Assembly (NCBI GenBank): GCA_030529505.1
Contig: JAUMWT010000004.1
Location: forward strand, 1 to 64,000
Origin: Allobrachymonas sp.
GTDB taxonomy: Bacteria; Pseudomonadota; Gammaproteobacteria; Burkholderiales; Burkholderiaceae_C
Length of the DNA stretch: 64,000 bases
Direction of reading: 5' to 3'
Part shown: positions 38,267-47,316 of the stretch, one piece after another
Layout: each line of letters opens with the position of its first letter
Position numbering within the stretch: position 1 is the stretch's first letter
Translations under genes and position numbers: made by a program
The notes under the pieces: model-generated
Databases searched by the model: none
What the model saw: the letters and a program-made list of their open reading frames with translations, nothing else
What the model was told of the DNA's origin: nothing

Positions 38267-38452
38267 AACCCGTTCACGATCTTGTGACGGACGCTTGAAT
38301 CACGGACGCAGGCGCTCTGCTCCGTGGCCAATCTTGCTTATAGCGTGGGCGATGCACTTTACTGTGTATTTCGCGCGATGCGATTCGATGTGCGCCCTGC
38401 ATCCCATTCCGCGCCAGAATCACTTTCCCATGTTGAGGGCATGAAGGATATC
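38267..38452 (-). repeat. Family 1 extragenic repeat, copy 3 (right end eroded)
   Basis: About 186 bp between yacG and zapD. It begins AACCCGTTCACGATCTTGTG, and GGACGCTTGAATCACGGA, ATGCACT and GCCCTGCATCCCATTCCGCG fall in the same order as the reverse complement of the copy at 61479. The last 20-30 bases no longer match the terminal repeat. It ends just before the zapD stop. Confidence 0.65.
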
Positions 38453-38454
38453 TA

Positions 38455-39210
38455 TCAAATGCACAGCGTGAGCTGGAAATCGACGCTTTGCTGGGCGGTG
38501 ACGAGGTGGCCGTGCTCATCTTGCTGCATCATCCGCACCGTCACGATCAGGCGGTTGGCGCTGATTTCGGGCACCAGCGCCGTCTCGGGATCCATATGCA
38601 GGCGCAAGAGCTGGAAGCTGCGGTTTTGTGGCAGGTTTTGCTGAAACTGGCCGCCTTGCGCCGTCATCTTCTTGGCCTGGCCGGTGCTGCGCAAGAGCAG
38701 CAGCAGGAGCTTGATGCTGTTGCCCAGGGGCTGCAAATGCGCCATCCAGCCCTGCAAGTCGGCTTGCCGCGCGGGTGCCGGGCGGTGTTGCCAGGCATGG
38801 TAGGCAGGCAGGTCGAATTCGCAAGTGCCGCCGGGAATGCTGATGCGGCTGCGAATGGCGGTGAGCCACTCGTTGTCGGTGAGGGCTTGGCCGATCTTGC
38901 CTTCCATTTGTTCAAGCTGAACGAAGCAGTTTCGTGCGCTGTCCAGCGTTTGCATCAGCGGGGCTTCGTCAATGGCAGGGTTGCCCTGATAGCTTTGCAA
39001 GCGCTGCTTTTGCCGATCCAGGTCGCGCATGATTTCGGACTTGAGATCGGGGCGGCTGACGACGTCCAGAATCTCGAACAGCGTGACCAAGGCGAAATGG
39101 CTGTCGATGGCCTCGTCGCGCTGCTGCAGTTGCGTGAAGCGGTCAAACAGCCGCTCCAGCCTCAGCCAGGTGCGGATGCGTTCATTGAAAGGGTATTCGT
39201 ACAGAATCAC
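38455..39210 (-). CDS. zapD: Cell division protein ZapD
   Basis: A 251 aa FtsZ-bundling protein. It starts with GTG at 39210 as MILYEYPFNERIRTWLRLE, the diagnostic ZapD opening. Later blocks are HFALVTLFEILDVVSRPDLK, SRISIPGGTCEFDLPAYHAW and RTGQAKKMTAQGG-like residues. The start overlaps the coaE stop by 4 nt (GTGA), so a longer open frame upstream is not used. It helps assemble the Z ring at mid-cell. Confidence 0.94.
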   Translation of the reverse strand: MILYEYPFNERIRTWLRLERLFDRFTQLQQRDEAIDSHFALVTLFEILDVVSRPDLKSEIMRDLDRQKQRLQSYQGNPAIDEAPLMQTLDSARNCFVQLEQMEGKIGQALTDNEWLTAIRSRISIPGGTCEFDLPAYHAWQHRPAPARQADLQGWMAHLQPLGNSIKLLLLLLRSTGQAKKMTAQGGQFQQNLPQNRSFQLLRLHMDPETALVPEISANRLIVTVRMMQQDEHGHLVTAQQSVDFQLTLCI

Positions 39211-39845
39211 TGGGCGCTTCCTTTGGCGCCAATCATAAGGCCGAAACGGCAGGCCAAGGCCTCTACCTGCTTTTGCAACTGTGCTTGCGTGACCGGGGCG
39301 CCGTTGTAGATCACGGCATCGGCAGTGCTGAGGCGCTGCCGTCGGCTGGCCTGGCTGGCGATGATGGCTGCGGCGGCTGTCTGGTCGAGACCATTGCGCT
39401 GCATCACGCGCCGGATCTGTGTGGATTCGTCGCAATCCACCACGATGACGCGGTGCAGTCGCTTGCGCCAATGGGCCGATTCGGTGAGCAGGGGAATGTC
39501 GTAGGCGATCAGGGGGCAGCCTTGCTGCTCGGCCTTTGCAGCCAGGGCCTGCGCCTGTTGCAAAACGATGGGGTGGATGATGGCTTCGAGCCGGCGTTTG
39601 GCTTCGGGCTGGCTGAAGATCAATCGGCGCATTGCATCGCGCCGCATGGCGCCGTCTGCGCCGATCATGTCGTGCCCGAATACAGAGCGAATCTGCTCAA
39701 TGGCCTGGCCCTTGGGGCCTGTGCTGGCACGGGCCAGTTGGTCGCTATCGATCACCCAGGCGCCTGCGGCTTGCAGCATGGCGGTGACGGTGCTTTTGCC
39801 ACTGCCGATGCCGCCGGTGATGCCAATGTGCCAGCTGGGGTGCAT
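39207..39845 (-). CDS. coaE: Dephospho-CoA kinase
   Basis: Catalyses the last step of coenzyme A synthesis. The 212 aa protein has P-loop GITGGIGSGKSTVTAML, the CoA-binding region DSDQLARAST and IIHPIVLQQAQAL, and the lid CPLIAYDIPLLTESAHWRK. It is translationally coupled to zapD (4 nt overlap). It lies 233 bp downstream of pilD in the standard order. Confidence 0.96.
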   Translation of the reverse strand: MHPSWHIGITGGIGSGKSTVTAMLQAAGAWVIDSDQLARASTGPKGQAIEQIRSVFGHDMIGADGAMRRDAMRRLIFSQPEAKRRLEAIIHPIVLQQAQALAAKAEQQGCPLIAYDIPLLTESAHWRKRLHRVIVVDCDESTQIRRVMQRNGLDQTAAAAIIASQASRRQRLSTADAVIYNGAPVTQAQLQKQVEALACRFGLMIGAKGSAQ

Positions 39846-40078
39846 GGAAGGGCCTCAGATATGGACTGTAAAACGTGCGGCATGCATGGTGGATGCATTG
39901 AAAGCCACGAAGCTTGCGTGCAGATACACGCTTGAAAGAATGCGCAAAGCGCAAGCGGGACAGTTGCAGCGTGTGCCTGTTATGCCCCTGTTCCGAATCA
40001 ATCAGGCCACACCGAAAGCAGTTCAAAAACGGTTGTTTTCTGCACGAGTGGCCTGAGGCGAATGGCTTCGATGCATTC

Positions 40079-40942
40079 TCAGTGCAGGCCAATCATTCGC
40101 ATCAGATTGTCTGCGCCACCCAGCCAAACGGCCGCACCACCCAATGCCAAAAAGGGGCCAAAAGGCACGTAGCCGCCTTCACGCAACTGGCCGCCAAACT
40201 TCATCGCAATGCCGATGATGGAACCAATGACGGCTGCCATCAGGATGATGGGGATCAGCGCGGCAACGCCGAACCAGGCACCCAGGGCGGCAAACAGTTT
40301 GAAGTCGCCAAAACCCATGCCTTCTTTGCCTGTGAGCAGCTTGAAGCCCCAGTAAATCGACCAGAGTGACAGATAGCCGATGGCGGCCCCCCATACTGCG
40401 CTATCCAGTCTGATGCCTGTGGCATTGACTGTGGCCAGCAGCAAGCCAGCCCAGAGCAGGGGCAGGGTAAGGCTGTCAGGCAGGTAGGTGGTGTCCCAGT
40501 CGATCAGCGTGAGGCAAAGCAGCATGGCACCGAAAAAGAACCAGGCCAGTGCCTGCCATTCCCAACCGTAACGGTGCACGCACCAACCCGCAACCAGTGC
40601 GGTGACCAGTTCAACCAGGGGATAGCGGATGCCGATGGGCGTTTTGCAGGACGAACACTTGCCGCGCAAGGCGAGGAAACTGATGACTGGAATGTTTTCG
40701 TACCAGCGCACACGGTTTCCGCATTGGCGGCAGCGCGATGGCGGCGTGAGCAAGTTGAAACGTTGATCGGAGCAGGCAAGAGGAGGTTCTTGCCCGGCTT
40801 GCTGGGCGGCGTAGGCGGCGTGCTCTGCCGCCCAGCCACGCTCCATCATGCGCGGCAGGCGGTAAATCACTACGTTCAAGAAGCTGCCAACCAGCAGCCC
40901 CAGCAGGGCGGCCAGTGCGATATAGAGAGTGGTTTCCGGCAT
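40079..40942 (-). CDS. pilD: Type IV prepilin peptidase/N-methyltransferase PilD
   Basis: A polytopic inner-membrane enzyme that cleaves and N-methylates type IV prepilins and pseudopilins. The 287 aa protein has a cytoplasmic tetracysteine (CRQCGNRVRWYENIPVISFL plus CSSCKTPIG), the first catalytic Asp in CLTLIDWDTTYLPDSLT and the second in GKEGMGFGDFKLFAALGAW. Its ATG overlaps the pilC stop. It completes pilBCD. Confidence 0.97.
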   Translation of the reverse strand: MPETTLYIALAALLGLLVGSFLNVVIYRLPRMMERGWAAEHAAYAAQQAGQEPPLACSDQRFNLLTPPSRCRQCGNRVRWYENIPVISFLALRGKCSSCKTPIGIRYPLVELVTALVAGWCVHRYGWEWQALAWFFFGAMLLCLTLIDWDTTYLPDSLTLPLLWAGLLLATVNATGIRLDSAVWGAAIGYLSLWSIYWGFKLLTGKEGMGFGDFKLFAALGAWFGVAALIPIILMAAVIGSIIGIAMKFGGQLREGGYVPFGPFLALGGAAVWLGGADNLMRMIGLH

Positions 40943-42222
40943 CAGACGACCTGACCCAGCTTGAAGATTGGCAGATACATCGATACCACAATGCCGCCAA
41001 TCACCACGCCCAAGACCACGATGATGATGGGTTCCATCAGGCTGGAAATGCCAGCGACCATGTCGTCGACCTCTGCTTCGTAGAAGTCAGCCGCCTTGCC
41101 CAGCATGTGATCGACAGAGCCTGACTCTTCGCCGATGGTGGTCATTTGCAGCACCATCACGGGGAAAAGGCGTTGCATGGTCATGGCCATGGAGAGGCTC
41201 GTGCCTTGCGCCACGTCTTGTTGAATGCGCTTGGTGGCTTGGGCAAAGACGCTGTTGCCAGCTGCGCCGCCGACCGAATCGAGCGATTCGACCAAGGGCA
41301 CGCCTGCGGCAAACATGGTGGACATGGTGCGCGTCCAGCGGGCGATGACGGATTTTTCGACCAATGGGCCGAAGATCGGGATTTTCAGCAGCAGGCGATC
41401 CATGAAATGCTGGACCTTTTCATTGCGCTTCCAGGCTTGCAGGAAGAAGTAAACAGCAGCAGGCGGCACCAGCAGCACGATGTACCAATACTTGACGAAT
41501 AGCTCGCTCATGCCGATCACGAATTCGGTTGGCGCGGGCAAATCGGCACCAAAGGAACTGAAGACCTGTTTGAATGAAGGAATCACGAAAATCATGATGA
41601 TCGTGACTACTACAAAGGCCACCACAATCACCGCAATCGGATACATCAAGGCCGATTTGATCTTGCGTTTGATGGCCTCCGTTTTTTCCATGTAAGTGGC
41701 CAGGCGATCCAGCAAGCTTTCCAGAATACCGGCCTGCTCACCCGCTTCCACCAGATTGCAATACAGGGTATCGAAGTGCATGGGGTATTTGCGGAAGGCC
41801 TGGTTCAGCGCGGTACCGGTTTCGATGTCGCTCTTGATGGCCAGCAGCAGCTTGGTCATCTTCGGGTTCTCGCTGCCGCGTGCCACGATGTCGAAAGATT
41901 GCAGCAGTGGCACGCCCGCCTTGATCATGGTGGAGAGCTGGCGCGTGAACAGCGTGATGTCCTTGGGCTTGATGGCCTTGCCGGCCTTGGCCCGGCGTTT
42001 TTTCATCTTGAGCACGCGGATGCCCTGGCGCTGCAAGGTGCTGCGCACAACGGCCTCGGAAGCGGCACGCATTTCGCCTTGGGCGGGCCGGTTGTTTCTG
42101 TCGACACCTTGCCAGACAAACATGAAGGTTTTGACTTCTTTTTCGGGCCTGCGAGACGACGCGGCCCGGCTGGCGCTTCGGGTCGGACGGCGGCTGGATG
42201 AGGAGCCAGAAGCTGTTGCCAT
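40942..42222 (-). CDS. pilC: Type IV pilus inner-membrane platform protein PilC
   Basis: A 426 aa GspF-type protein. It begins with a Ser/Arg-rich head (MATASGSSSSRRPTRSASRA) about 30 residues longer than usual, then two GspF domains: LFTRQLSTMIKAGVPLLQSF and ARWTRTMSTMFAAGVPLVES. Helices LMYPIAVIVVAFVVVTIIMI and PIIIVVLGVVIGGIVVSMYL are seen. It connects the PilB motor to the pilus. pilD overlaps its stop by one base. Confidence 0.96.
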   Translation of the reverse strand: MATASGSSSSRRPTRSASRAASSRRPEKEVKTFMFVWQGVDRNNRPAQGEMRAASEAVVRSTLQRQGIRVLKMKKRRAKAGKAIKPKDITLFTRQLSTMIKAGVPLLQSFDIVARGSENPKMTKLLLAIKSDIETGTALNQAFRKYPMHFDTLYCNLVEAGEQAGILESLLDRLATYMEKTEAIKRKIKSALMYPIAVIVVAFVVVTIIMIFVIPSFKQVFSSFGADLPAPTEFVIGMSELFVKYWYIVLLVPPAAVYFFLQAWKRNEKVQHFMDRLLLKIPIFGPLVEKSVIARWTRTMSTMFAAGVPLVESLDSVGGAAGNSVFAQATKRIQQDVAQGTSLSMAMTMQRLFPVMVLQMTTIGEESGSVDHMLGKAADFYEAEVDDMVAGISSLMEPIIIVVLGVVIGGIVVSMYLPIFKLGQVV

Positions 42223-42270
42223 GTTTGCGATTCCTGTAAGAGTGATTGAAAGTCGAATGAAAACGAAAGC

Positions 42271-44025
42271 TTATTCGTTGGTCACACCCAGCACTTCTTC
42301 CAAAGAAGTGATGCCCTGGATGACCTTTTGCAGACCGGACTGGCGCAGCGACAGCACGCCTTCGCGTTCGGCCTGTTTGGCGATGTCCACGGCGCTGCCG
42401 TCGGCCAGAATGATTTCCTGAATGGCTTCGGAAATCGGCATGACCTGGTAAATGCCCACCCGGCCTTTGTAACCGTTGTTGCAGGCATCGCAGCCCACGG
42501 GCTTGTAGGCTTGCCAACTGCCGTCGAGCTGCGCTTCGGTGAAGCCGGCTTCCAGCAGGTTTTTGCGTGGAATATCGGCAGGCGCCTTGCATTTGACGCA
42601 GAGGCGTCGCGCCAGACGCTGTGCCGTGATCAGGATGACACTGGAAGCAATATTGAACGGAGCCACGCCCATATTGCGCAAGCGCGTCAATGTGGTTGGC
42701 GCATCATTGGTGTGCAGGGTGGAAAGCACCAAGTGCCCAGTCTGAGCGGCCTTGATGGCGATGTCGGCGGTTTCCAGGTCGCGAATCTCGCCCACCATGA
42801 TGATGTCCGGATCCTGGCGCAGAAAGGCCTTGAGCGCGACGGCGAAGGTGAGACCCGCCTTTTCATTGACGTTGACCTGATTGACCCCTGGCATATTGAT
42901 TTCCGAAGGGTCTTCGGCCGTGGAAATATTGATGCCGGGCTTGTTGAGCAGGTTCAGGCAGCTGTAAAGCGACACGGTTTTACCCGAGCCCGTGGGGCCG
43001 GTCACCAGAATCATGCCGTAGGGGCGGTGAATGGCTTCGAGCAGGCGTTCTTTTTCGACGGGGTCATAACCCAGGGCATCGATGCCCATCTTGGCGCTGC
43101 TGGGATCCAGAATACGGATCACGACCTTTTCGCCAAACAGGGTGGGCAGGGTGCTGACACGGAAGTCAATCACGCGCTCCGGGCCGAGCCGCAGCTTCAT
43201 GCGGCCGTCTTGCGGCACGCGTTTTTCGGAAATGTCCAGTCTGGACAAGACCTTGATGCGGGAGGCCAGGCGGTCTTTGATGGCGGGCGGTGTAGAGGCC
43301 ACCTCGCGCAATTCACCGTCAATGCGAAAGCGCACCCGGTAATTGAATTCGTAGGGCTCGAAGTGCAAGTCCGATGCGCGCATGTTCACGGCATCGACCA
43401 GCATTTTGTGGAAGAAGCGCACAACTGGCGCGTCTTCGGCGTCAACGCTGTCGGCGTCTTCCAGGTCGGTGGCATCGGCATTTTCGGCGGCAGCGATGTC
43501 GTCGAAGTTGAATTCGGCATCAGCCGTGAACTTGTCAAGGCTTTCGCCCAAGCTCGTTGCAACCTCCGCAATCACATTGGCAAGCTTGGGATACTCCACC
43601 ACCACCCAGTCAACGGGCAATTGGGTAGCGAACTTGACTTTTTGGATGGCGGACTGGTCGCCGGGGTCGGCCGTGGCGATGATGAGGCGGCCGCCTTTCT
43701 TGGCCAGGGGCAGCAACTTGCACTCTGCGATCAGTTTGATGTCCAGCAAGTCTTGGCGGATTTTGTTCTTGTCAACTGCGGTGATGTCCAGCAGGGGCAG
43801 GGTGAATGTTTGCGCCAGGGTGTAGGCCATGTCGGCCGCATTGATGTGCCCCGCATTGAGCACTTCGACAACGAAGCTGCTCTTGCTTTTGTTTTGGCGG
43901 GCTCGATGCAGCAATTCGGAGGCAACAGCTTCCGTCAGTTTGCCATGTTGGATCAGCACCTGGGCCACGGCGGGCAGGGTGCTGGCGGAAGAGGGGTCTT
44001 TCAGTACGGACTCTGGTGCGGACAT
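42271..44025 (-). CDS. pilB: Type IV pilus assembly ATPase PilB
   Basis: The extension motor, 584 aa. An N-terminal MshEN/GspE-N type region precedes the RecA-like domain: Walker A VTGPTGSGKTVSLYS (around residue 345), Asp box TAEDPSEINMPGVNQ and Walker B DIIMVGEIRDLET (around residue 410). A C-terminal zinc tetracysteine follows in RLCVKCKAP and GCDACNNGYKGR (residues ~475-512). It is the first gene of the minus-strand pilB-C-D run. Confidence 0.97.
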   Translation of the reverse strand: MSAPESVLKDPSSASTLPAVAQVLIQHGKLTEAVASELLHRARQNKSKSSFVVEVLNAGHINAADMAYTLAQTFTLPLLDITAVDKNKIRQDLLDIKLIAECKLLPLAKKGGRLIIATADPGDQSAIQKVKFATQLPVDWVVVEYPKLANVIAEVATSLGESLDKFTADAEFNFDDIAAAENADATDLEDADSVDAEDAPVVRFFHKMLVDAVNMRASDLHFEPYEFNYRVRFRIDGELREVASTPPAIKDRLASRIKVLSRLDISEKRVPQDGRMKLRLGPERVIDFRVSTLPTLFGEKVVIRILDPSSAKMGIDALGYDPVEKERLLEAIHRPYGMILVTGPTGSGKTVSLYSCLNLLNKPGINISTAEDPSEINMPGVNQVNVNEKAGLTFAVALKAFLRQDPDIIMVGEIRDLETADIAIKAAQTGHLVLSTLHTNDAPTTLTRLRNMGVAPFNIASSVILITAQRLARRLCVKCKAPADIPRKNLLEAGFTEAQLDGSWQAYKPVGCDACNNGYKGRVGIYQVMPISEAIQEIILADGSAVDIAKQAEREGVLSLRQSGLQKVIQGITSLEEVLGVTNE

Positions 44026-44372
44026 CTTGAGGGCGCTGGAAACGAAAATCAGGGGGATACTGCTGGCTGTTTGTTACACGATGCAGCCAATCGCTGCTTC
44101 ATAAAAACGGTGAAGCGGCGCACCCTGTGCCGAGCTTCACGGGTTACAGTCTAGCTTTAAGCGGTCTGCATGTAAGTGTTCTGGCCTAGTTATCTGCGAG
44201 ATTTGTCGCGATTTCACAAATAAAAATTAGCAAATTCTTCCTTATTGTGACAGATTGCTCAGCGAATGTAACGCCTGTTCAATGATTCAGTAAGGATGAG
44301 ACTGGCCGGAAAGCCATGGGATCAATCAGCCGGATGCCGTCGAGCGGGCCCGGCAAGCAAAAAGGAGTATTG
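44026..44372. other. 347 bp divergent region pilB / solute-binding gene
   Basis: An AT-rich stretch (about 44205-44260, with CACAAATAAAAATTAGCAAA) stands out from the GC-rich surroundings and probably holds the pilB promoter. I checked for a sigma-54 -24/-12 motif and found none clear. Confidence 0.4.
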
Positions 44373-45896
44373 ATGTCGTTCAGAGGTTTGCTTATGCGCG
44401 CATGCGCTTGTCTGATGGTCGTTCTCACATGGGTGGCCTTGCCGGGATGTGGGCAGAAGGAGTCTGCAGCCGTTCATTCAAAGCCGACTGACACGATCAC
44501 GCTGGGCATGGTGCTGGAGCCGCCAGGCCTGGATCCCACGGTTGGCGCGGCTTCGGCCATTGGCGAAGTGGTGCTGTACAACGTGTTCGAGACTCTGAGC
44601 AAAATCCAGCCAGACGGCTCGGTGCAGCCCCTGCTGGCCAAGCGTTGGGAATCGTCGCCTGAGCACAAGATCTGGACCTTTCAACTGCGCGAAGATGTGC
44701 GCTTCCAGAATGGCGAGCCGTTCAACGCCGCCACCGTGAAATACGCGTTTGAACGCGCTGCAGCCGCAGACAGCAGTAATAAAGACAAATGGCTGTTTGC
44801 CAGCATCCAGCGCATCGAAACGCCCGATGCGCACACCGTGGTGCTGCACAGCGATGTGCCCAACCCGAATTTGCCCTTTTTGCTGGGGCAGGCCACAGCC
44901 ATCATCGTGGAGCCCAAAACAGCTGCCAGCAACAACACCGCGCCTGTCGGCACAGGGCCTTACCAGTTGGCGAATTGGCAAAAGGGCGCTTCACTCACGC
45001 TGAAGAAATGGGATGGCTACCGTGCTGCGGCAGACGTCGCCCTGCAAAGCGCCACCTTCCGCTTCATTTCGGATACGGCGGCGCAATCGGCTGCCTTGCT
45101 GGCTGGTGACATTGATCTGTTCGCGCGTGTGCAAGTGGCCCGCAATCTGGCGCAGTTCAAGGGCGATGGCCGCTTTCAGGTGCGGGTGGGCGCTTCGCGT
45201 GCCAAGACCATTTTGGCCATGAACAATGGCCGCAAGCCCTTGAATGATGTGCGCGTGCGCCGCGCCATCAGTTTGGCGGTGGATCGGCAGGCCGTCATCC
45301 AGGGGGCGGCTGAAGGGTTTGGCGTGCCCATAGGCAGCTTTTACGTGCCGCAGACCCCTGGCTACATCGACACCACGGGCATCAACCCTTACGACCCCGC
45401 CAAGGCCAAGGCTTTGCTGCAAGAGGCCGGCGTGACCGATTTGAAGTTGAGCATGAAGCTGCCGCCTACGCCCTACGCCCGGCAGGGCGGGGAGGTCGTT
45501 GCCGCCCTTTTGGCCCAAGTGGGTATCAGCGTCAAGCTCGAAAACGTGGAATGGGCGCAGTGGCTGAGCAATGTGTACGGCGAAAAAGATTACGACCTGA
45601 CCATCATCAGCCACGTCGAACCTTTTGACTTTGGCAATTTCGCCAAGCCGGGCTATTACTGGAATTACCACTCGCCCGCCTTCAATGCCCTGTATGCACG
45701 CGCGCTGGCTGCCAGCAACGAGGCCGAGCGCCTGCAGCTGCTGGCCCAGGCGCAAACCCTGGTGGCCGAAGATGCGGTAGCCGTTTATCTCTACCAGCCG
45801 CAATGGATCACGGTGGCCAATAGCCAGTTGCAAGGCGTAGCGCAAGACATGCCCGTGTTCGTCAACGACCTGGCCAGTTTGCGTTGGCAGCAGTAA
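44373..45896 (+). CDS. ABC transporter substrate-binding lipoprotein (peptide/nickel, SBP family 5)
   Basis: A 507 aa periplasmic lipoprotein. The signal ends at lipobox ALPGC (Cys26). Family-5 motifs are TLGMVLEPPGLDPTVGAASA, GEVVLYNVFETLSKIQPDGS, LREDVRFQNGEPFNAATVKY and DVRVRRAISLAVDRQAVIQG. It starts at ATG 44373 after an AAAAGGAG box. No permease or ATPase gene lies beside it, so it probably serves a transporter encoded elsewhere. The ligand is unknown (di- or oligopeptide likely). Confidence 0.9.
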   Translation: MSFRGLLMRACACLMVVLTWVALPGCGQKESAAVHSKPTDTITLGMVLEPPGLDPTVGAASAIGEVVLYNVFETLSKIQPDGSVQPLLAKRWESSPEHKIWTFQLREDVRFQNGEPFNAATVKYAFERAAAADSSNKDKWLFASIQRIETPDAHTVVLHSDVPNPNLPFLLGQATAIIVEPKTAASNNTAPVGTGPYQLANWQKGASLTLKKWDGYRAAADVALQSATFRFISDTAAQSAALLAGDIDLFARVQVARNLAQFKGDGRFQVRVGASRAKTILAMNNGRKPLNDVRVRRAISLAVDRQAVIQGAAEGFGVPIGSFYVPQTPGYIDTTGINPYDPAKAKALLQEAGVTDLKLSMKLPPTPYARQGGEVVAALLAQVGISVKLENVEWAQWLSNVYGEKDYDLTIISHVEPFDFGNFAKPGYYWNYHSPAFNALYARALAASNEAERLQLLAQAQTLVAEDAVAVYLYQPQWITVANSQLQGVAQDMPVFVNDLASLRWQQ

Positions 45897-46306
45897 ACAG
45901 CTTTCGGGCGCTTGGTGGCTGGCAGGGCCTTGCTTCCAACGTTCTGCCAGCGGTTCAAGGCAAGAACGCATCAAGAGCGGCGCATACCCGCTGCTGGTCG
46001 CTGCAAACAAGAAAGCACCTGCGTGCTTCTGTTGGGCTTGCTCTTTGGCTGCATCACTTGCTCGGGGGCTGATTGGCTGTTGGCGGGAAATTGTATCGAC
46101 CGCCTATTGACCGCATCGGACGATGCGCTCGGTATCTGCATCTGGTTCAGGAAAGCAAGGTTTATCAGGCATGCGCAGTGCTGCTTCAATGGCGCAGCAT
46201 TTTCAAATGCTGCACGGGTTCATTCATGCATGGCTCAGGCCTTTGGCAGGGCAGGACGCTGCTATAGTGCCCGTCGATTTTTCAGCAGAAAGAAAGCGGG
46301 TTTGCC
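45897..46306. other. 410 bp gap before the DsrE-like gene
   Basis: TATAGT at 46263-46268 may be a -10 element for the DsrE-like gene, 38 bp upstream of it. No other feature is recognised. Confidence 0.4.
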
Positions 46307-46690
46307 ATGCGTGCAGCAAAGTCTTCGCAAAGCATTTTGATCGTCATCCACTCGCCGCCTTATGGCAGCGAGCGTTGCCTCTCGGCCCTGCGGCTGGCCT
46401 TGGCCCTGGCAGGGCCAGCGCCAAATACGGAAAACGCGCCGCGCGTGCAGGTGTTCTTGATGTCTGATGCCGTGGTGCTGGGCCTGCCCAATCAGCAAGA
46501 CGCTTCGGGCAAACCTTTGCAAATCATGGTGCAAGAGCTGGCGGACTTGCAGGTGCCCGTGCTGCTGTGCCGCACCTGCGCGCTGGCACGCGGCCTGGCG
46601 GATTTGCCTTTGATCAAGGGTTGCCGCATCGGCACTTTGGATGAGTTGGCTGCAGCCACTTTGCAGGTCGACAAGGTGCTGACTTTTTGA
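46307..46690 (+). CDS. DsrE/TusD-like family protein
   Basis: A 127 aa protein with the DsrE-like fold: ILIVIHSPPYGSERCLSALR at the start, VQVFLMSDAVVLGLPNQQ and a cysteine pair in PVLLCRTCALARGL that sits where sulfur-carrier Cys is found in DsrE/TusD. It ends LDELAAATLQVDKVLTF. Likely sulfur relay or redox; no partner subunits are nearby. Confidence 0.78.
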   Translation: MRAAKSSQSILIVIHSPPYGSERCLSALRLALALAGPAPNTENAPRVQVFLMSDAVVLGLPNQQDASGKPLQIMVQELADLQVPVLLCRTCALARGLADLPLIKGCRIGTLDELAAATLQVDKVLTF

Positions 46691-46795
46691 CGGGGGCACT
46701 GTGTGCTTGCCATGTCCCCAGGGTATTGGGGTGTGACAAGCGCAATCAGTTGGCCCGAAGCAATGAATGAATGGCCTTGCCAGCCTATCGAACCA

Positions 46796-47076
46796 GGGTC
46801 TGTTCACCCTCCTTTGAACGATGCTTTGCGCTTCAAAAGCTCACTGGCCAAAGCGCCAGCCCCATCGCCATGCGACGCTTGCCCAGGCTGGCAACGCACA
46901 GGCGATGGCCTTTTGCGCGCAACCAAAAGGCAAGCGGCTTGCCGGAGCGCCCCTCTTTGTTGTGCTTCTTGCGCGACACACCCGTTCTGCACTGCTATTG
47001 CTGCATACATTGTTCTACGCCTCGATTGGCACTCTGGCAGGCAGCTTCGCCTGATCAAAGGAGCGTGAACAGACCC
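46796..47076 (+). repeat. Family 2 extragenic repeat, copy 3
   Basis: A 281 bp element with perfect 12-base inverted ends (GGGTCTGTTCAC / GTGAACAGACCC), extended by CCA/TGG. Its interior, GGCAACGCACAGGCGATGGC followed by CTTTTGCGCGCAACC, aligns with the reverse of the copy at 11067. It dominates the 626 bp gap between the DsrE-like gene and der. No target duplication is clear, as the ends extend palindromically. The remaining 240 bp before der show nothing else. Confidence 0.8.
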
Positions 47077-47316
47077 TGGGCGCTTCATCAATTGCTGGAT
47101 GACGCCAAGCGGCGGATTGGCCAAGTACAGTCTGATGCGAGCCGTGGGCCGAAGCGCAAGCACACCAGCCGCACATCGATGCACAAAGCAGCGCACAAAA
47201 ACAAAGGGTGCTTGAGAGAGCGCCCTTGTATCCGAACAGTGATTGGGGGAACGATGTGTGCGGCACGCGCTTTTTTCACAGGCGTGCGTCAACATCAACT
47301 CATCGACTGCTTGCCA

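Noticed and set aside
42328..44154. 608 aa plus-strand open frame opposite pilB
   Set aside because: It is a shadow of pilB, which has all its motifs on the minus strand.
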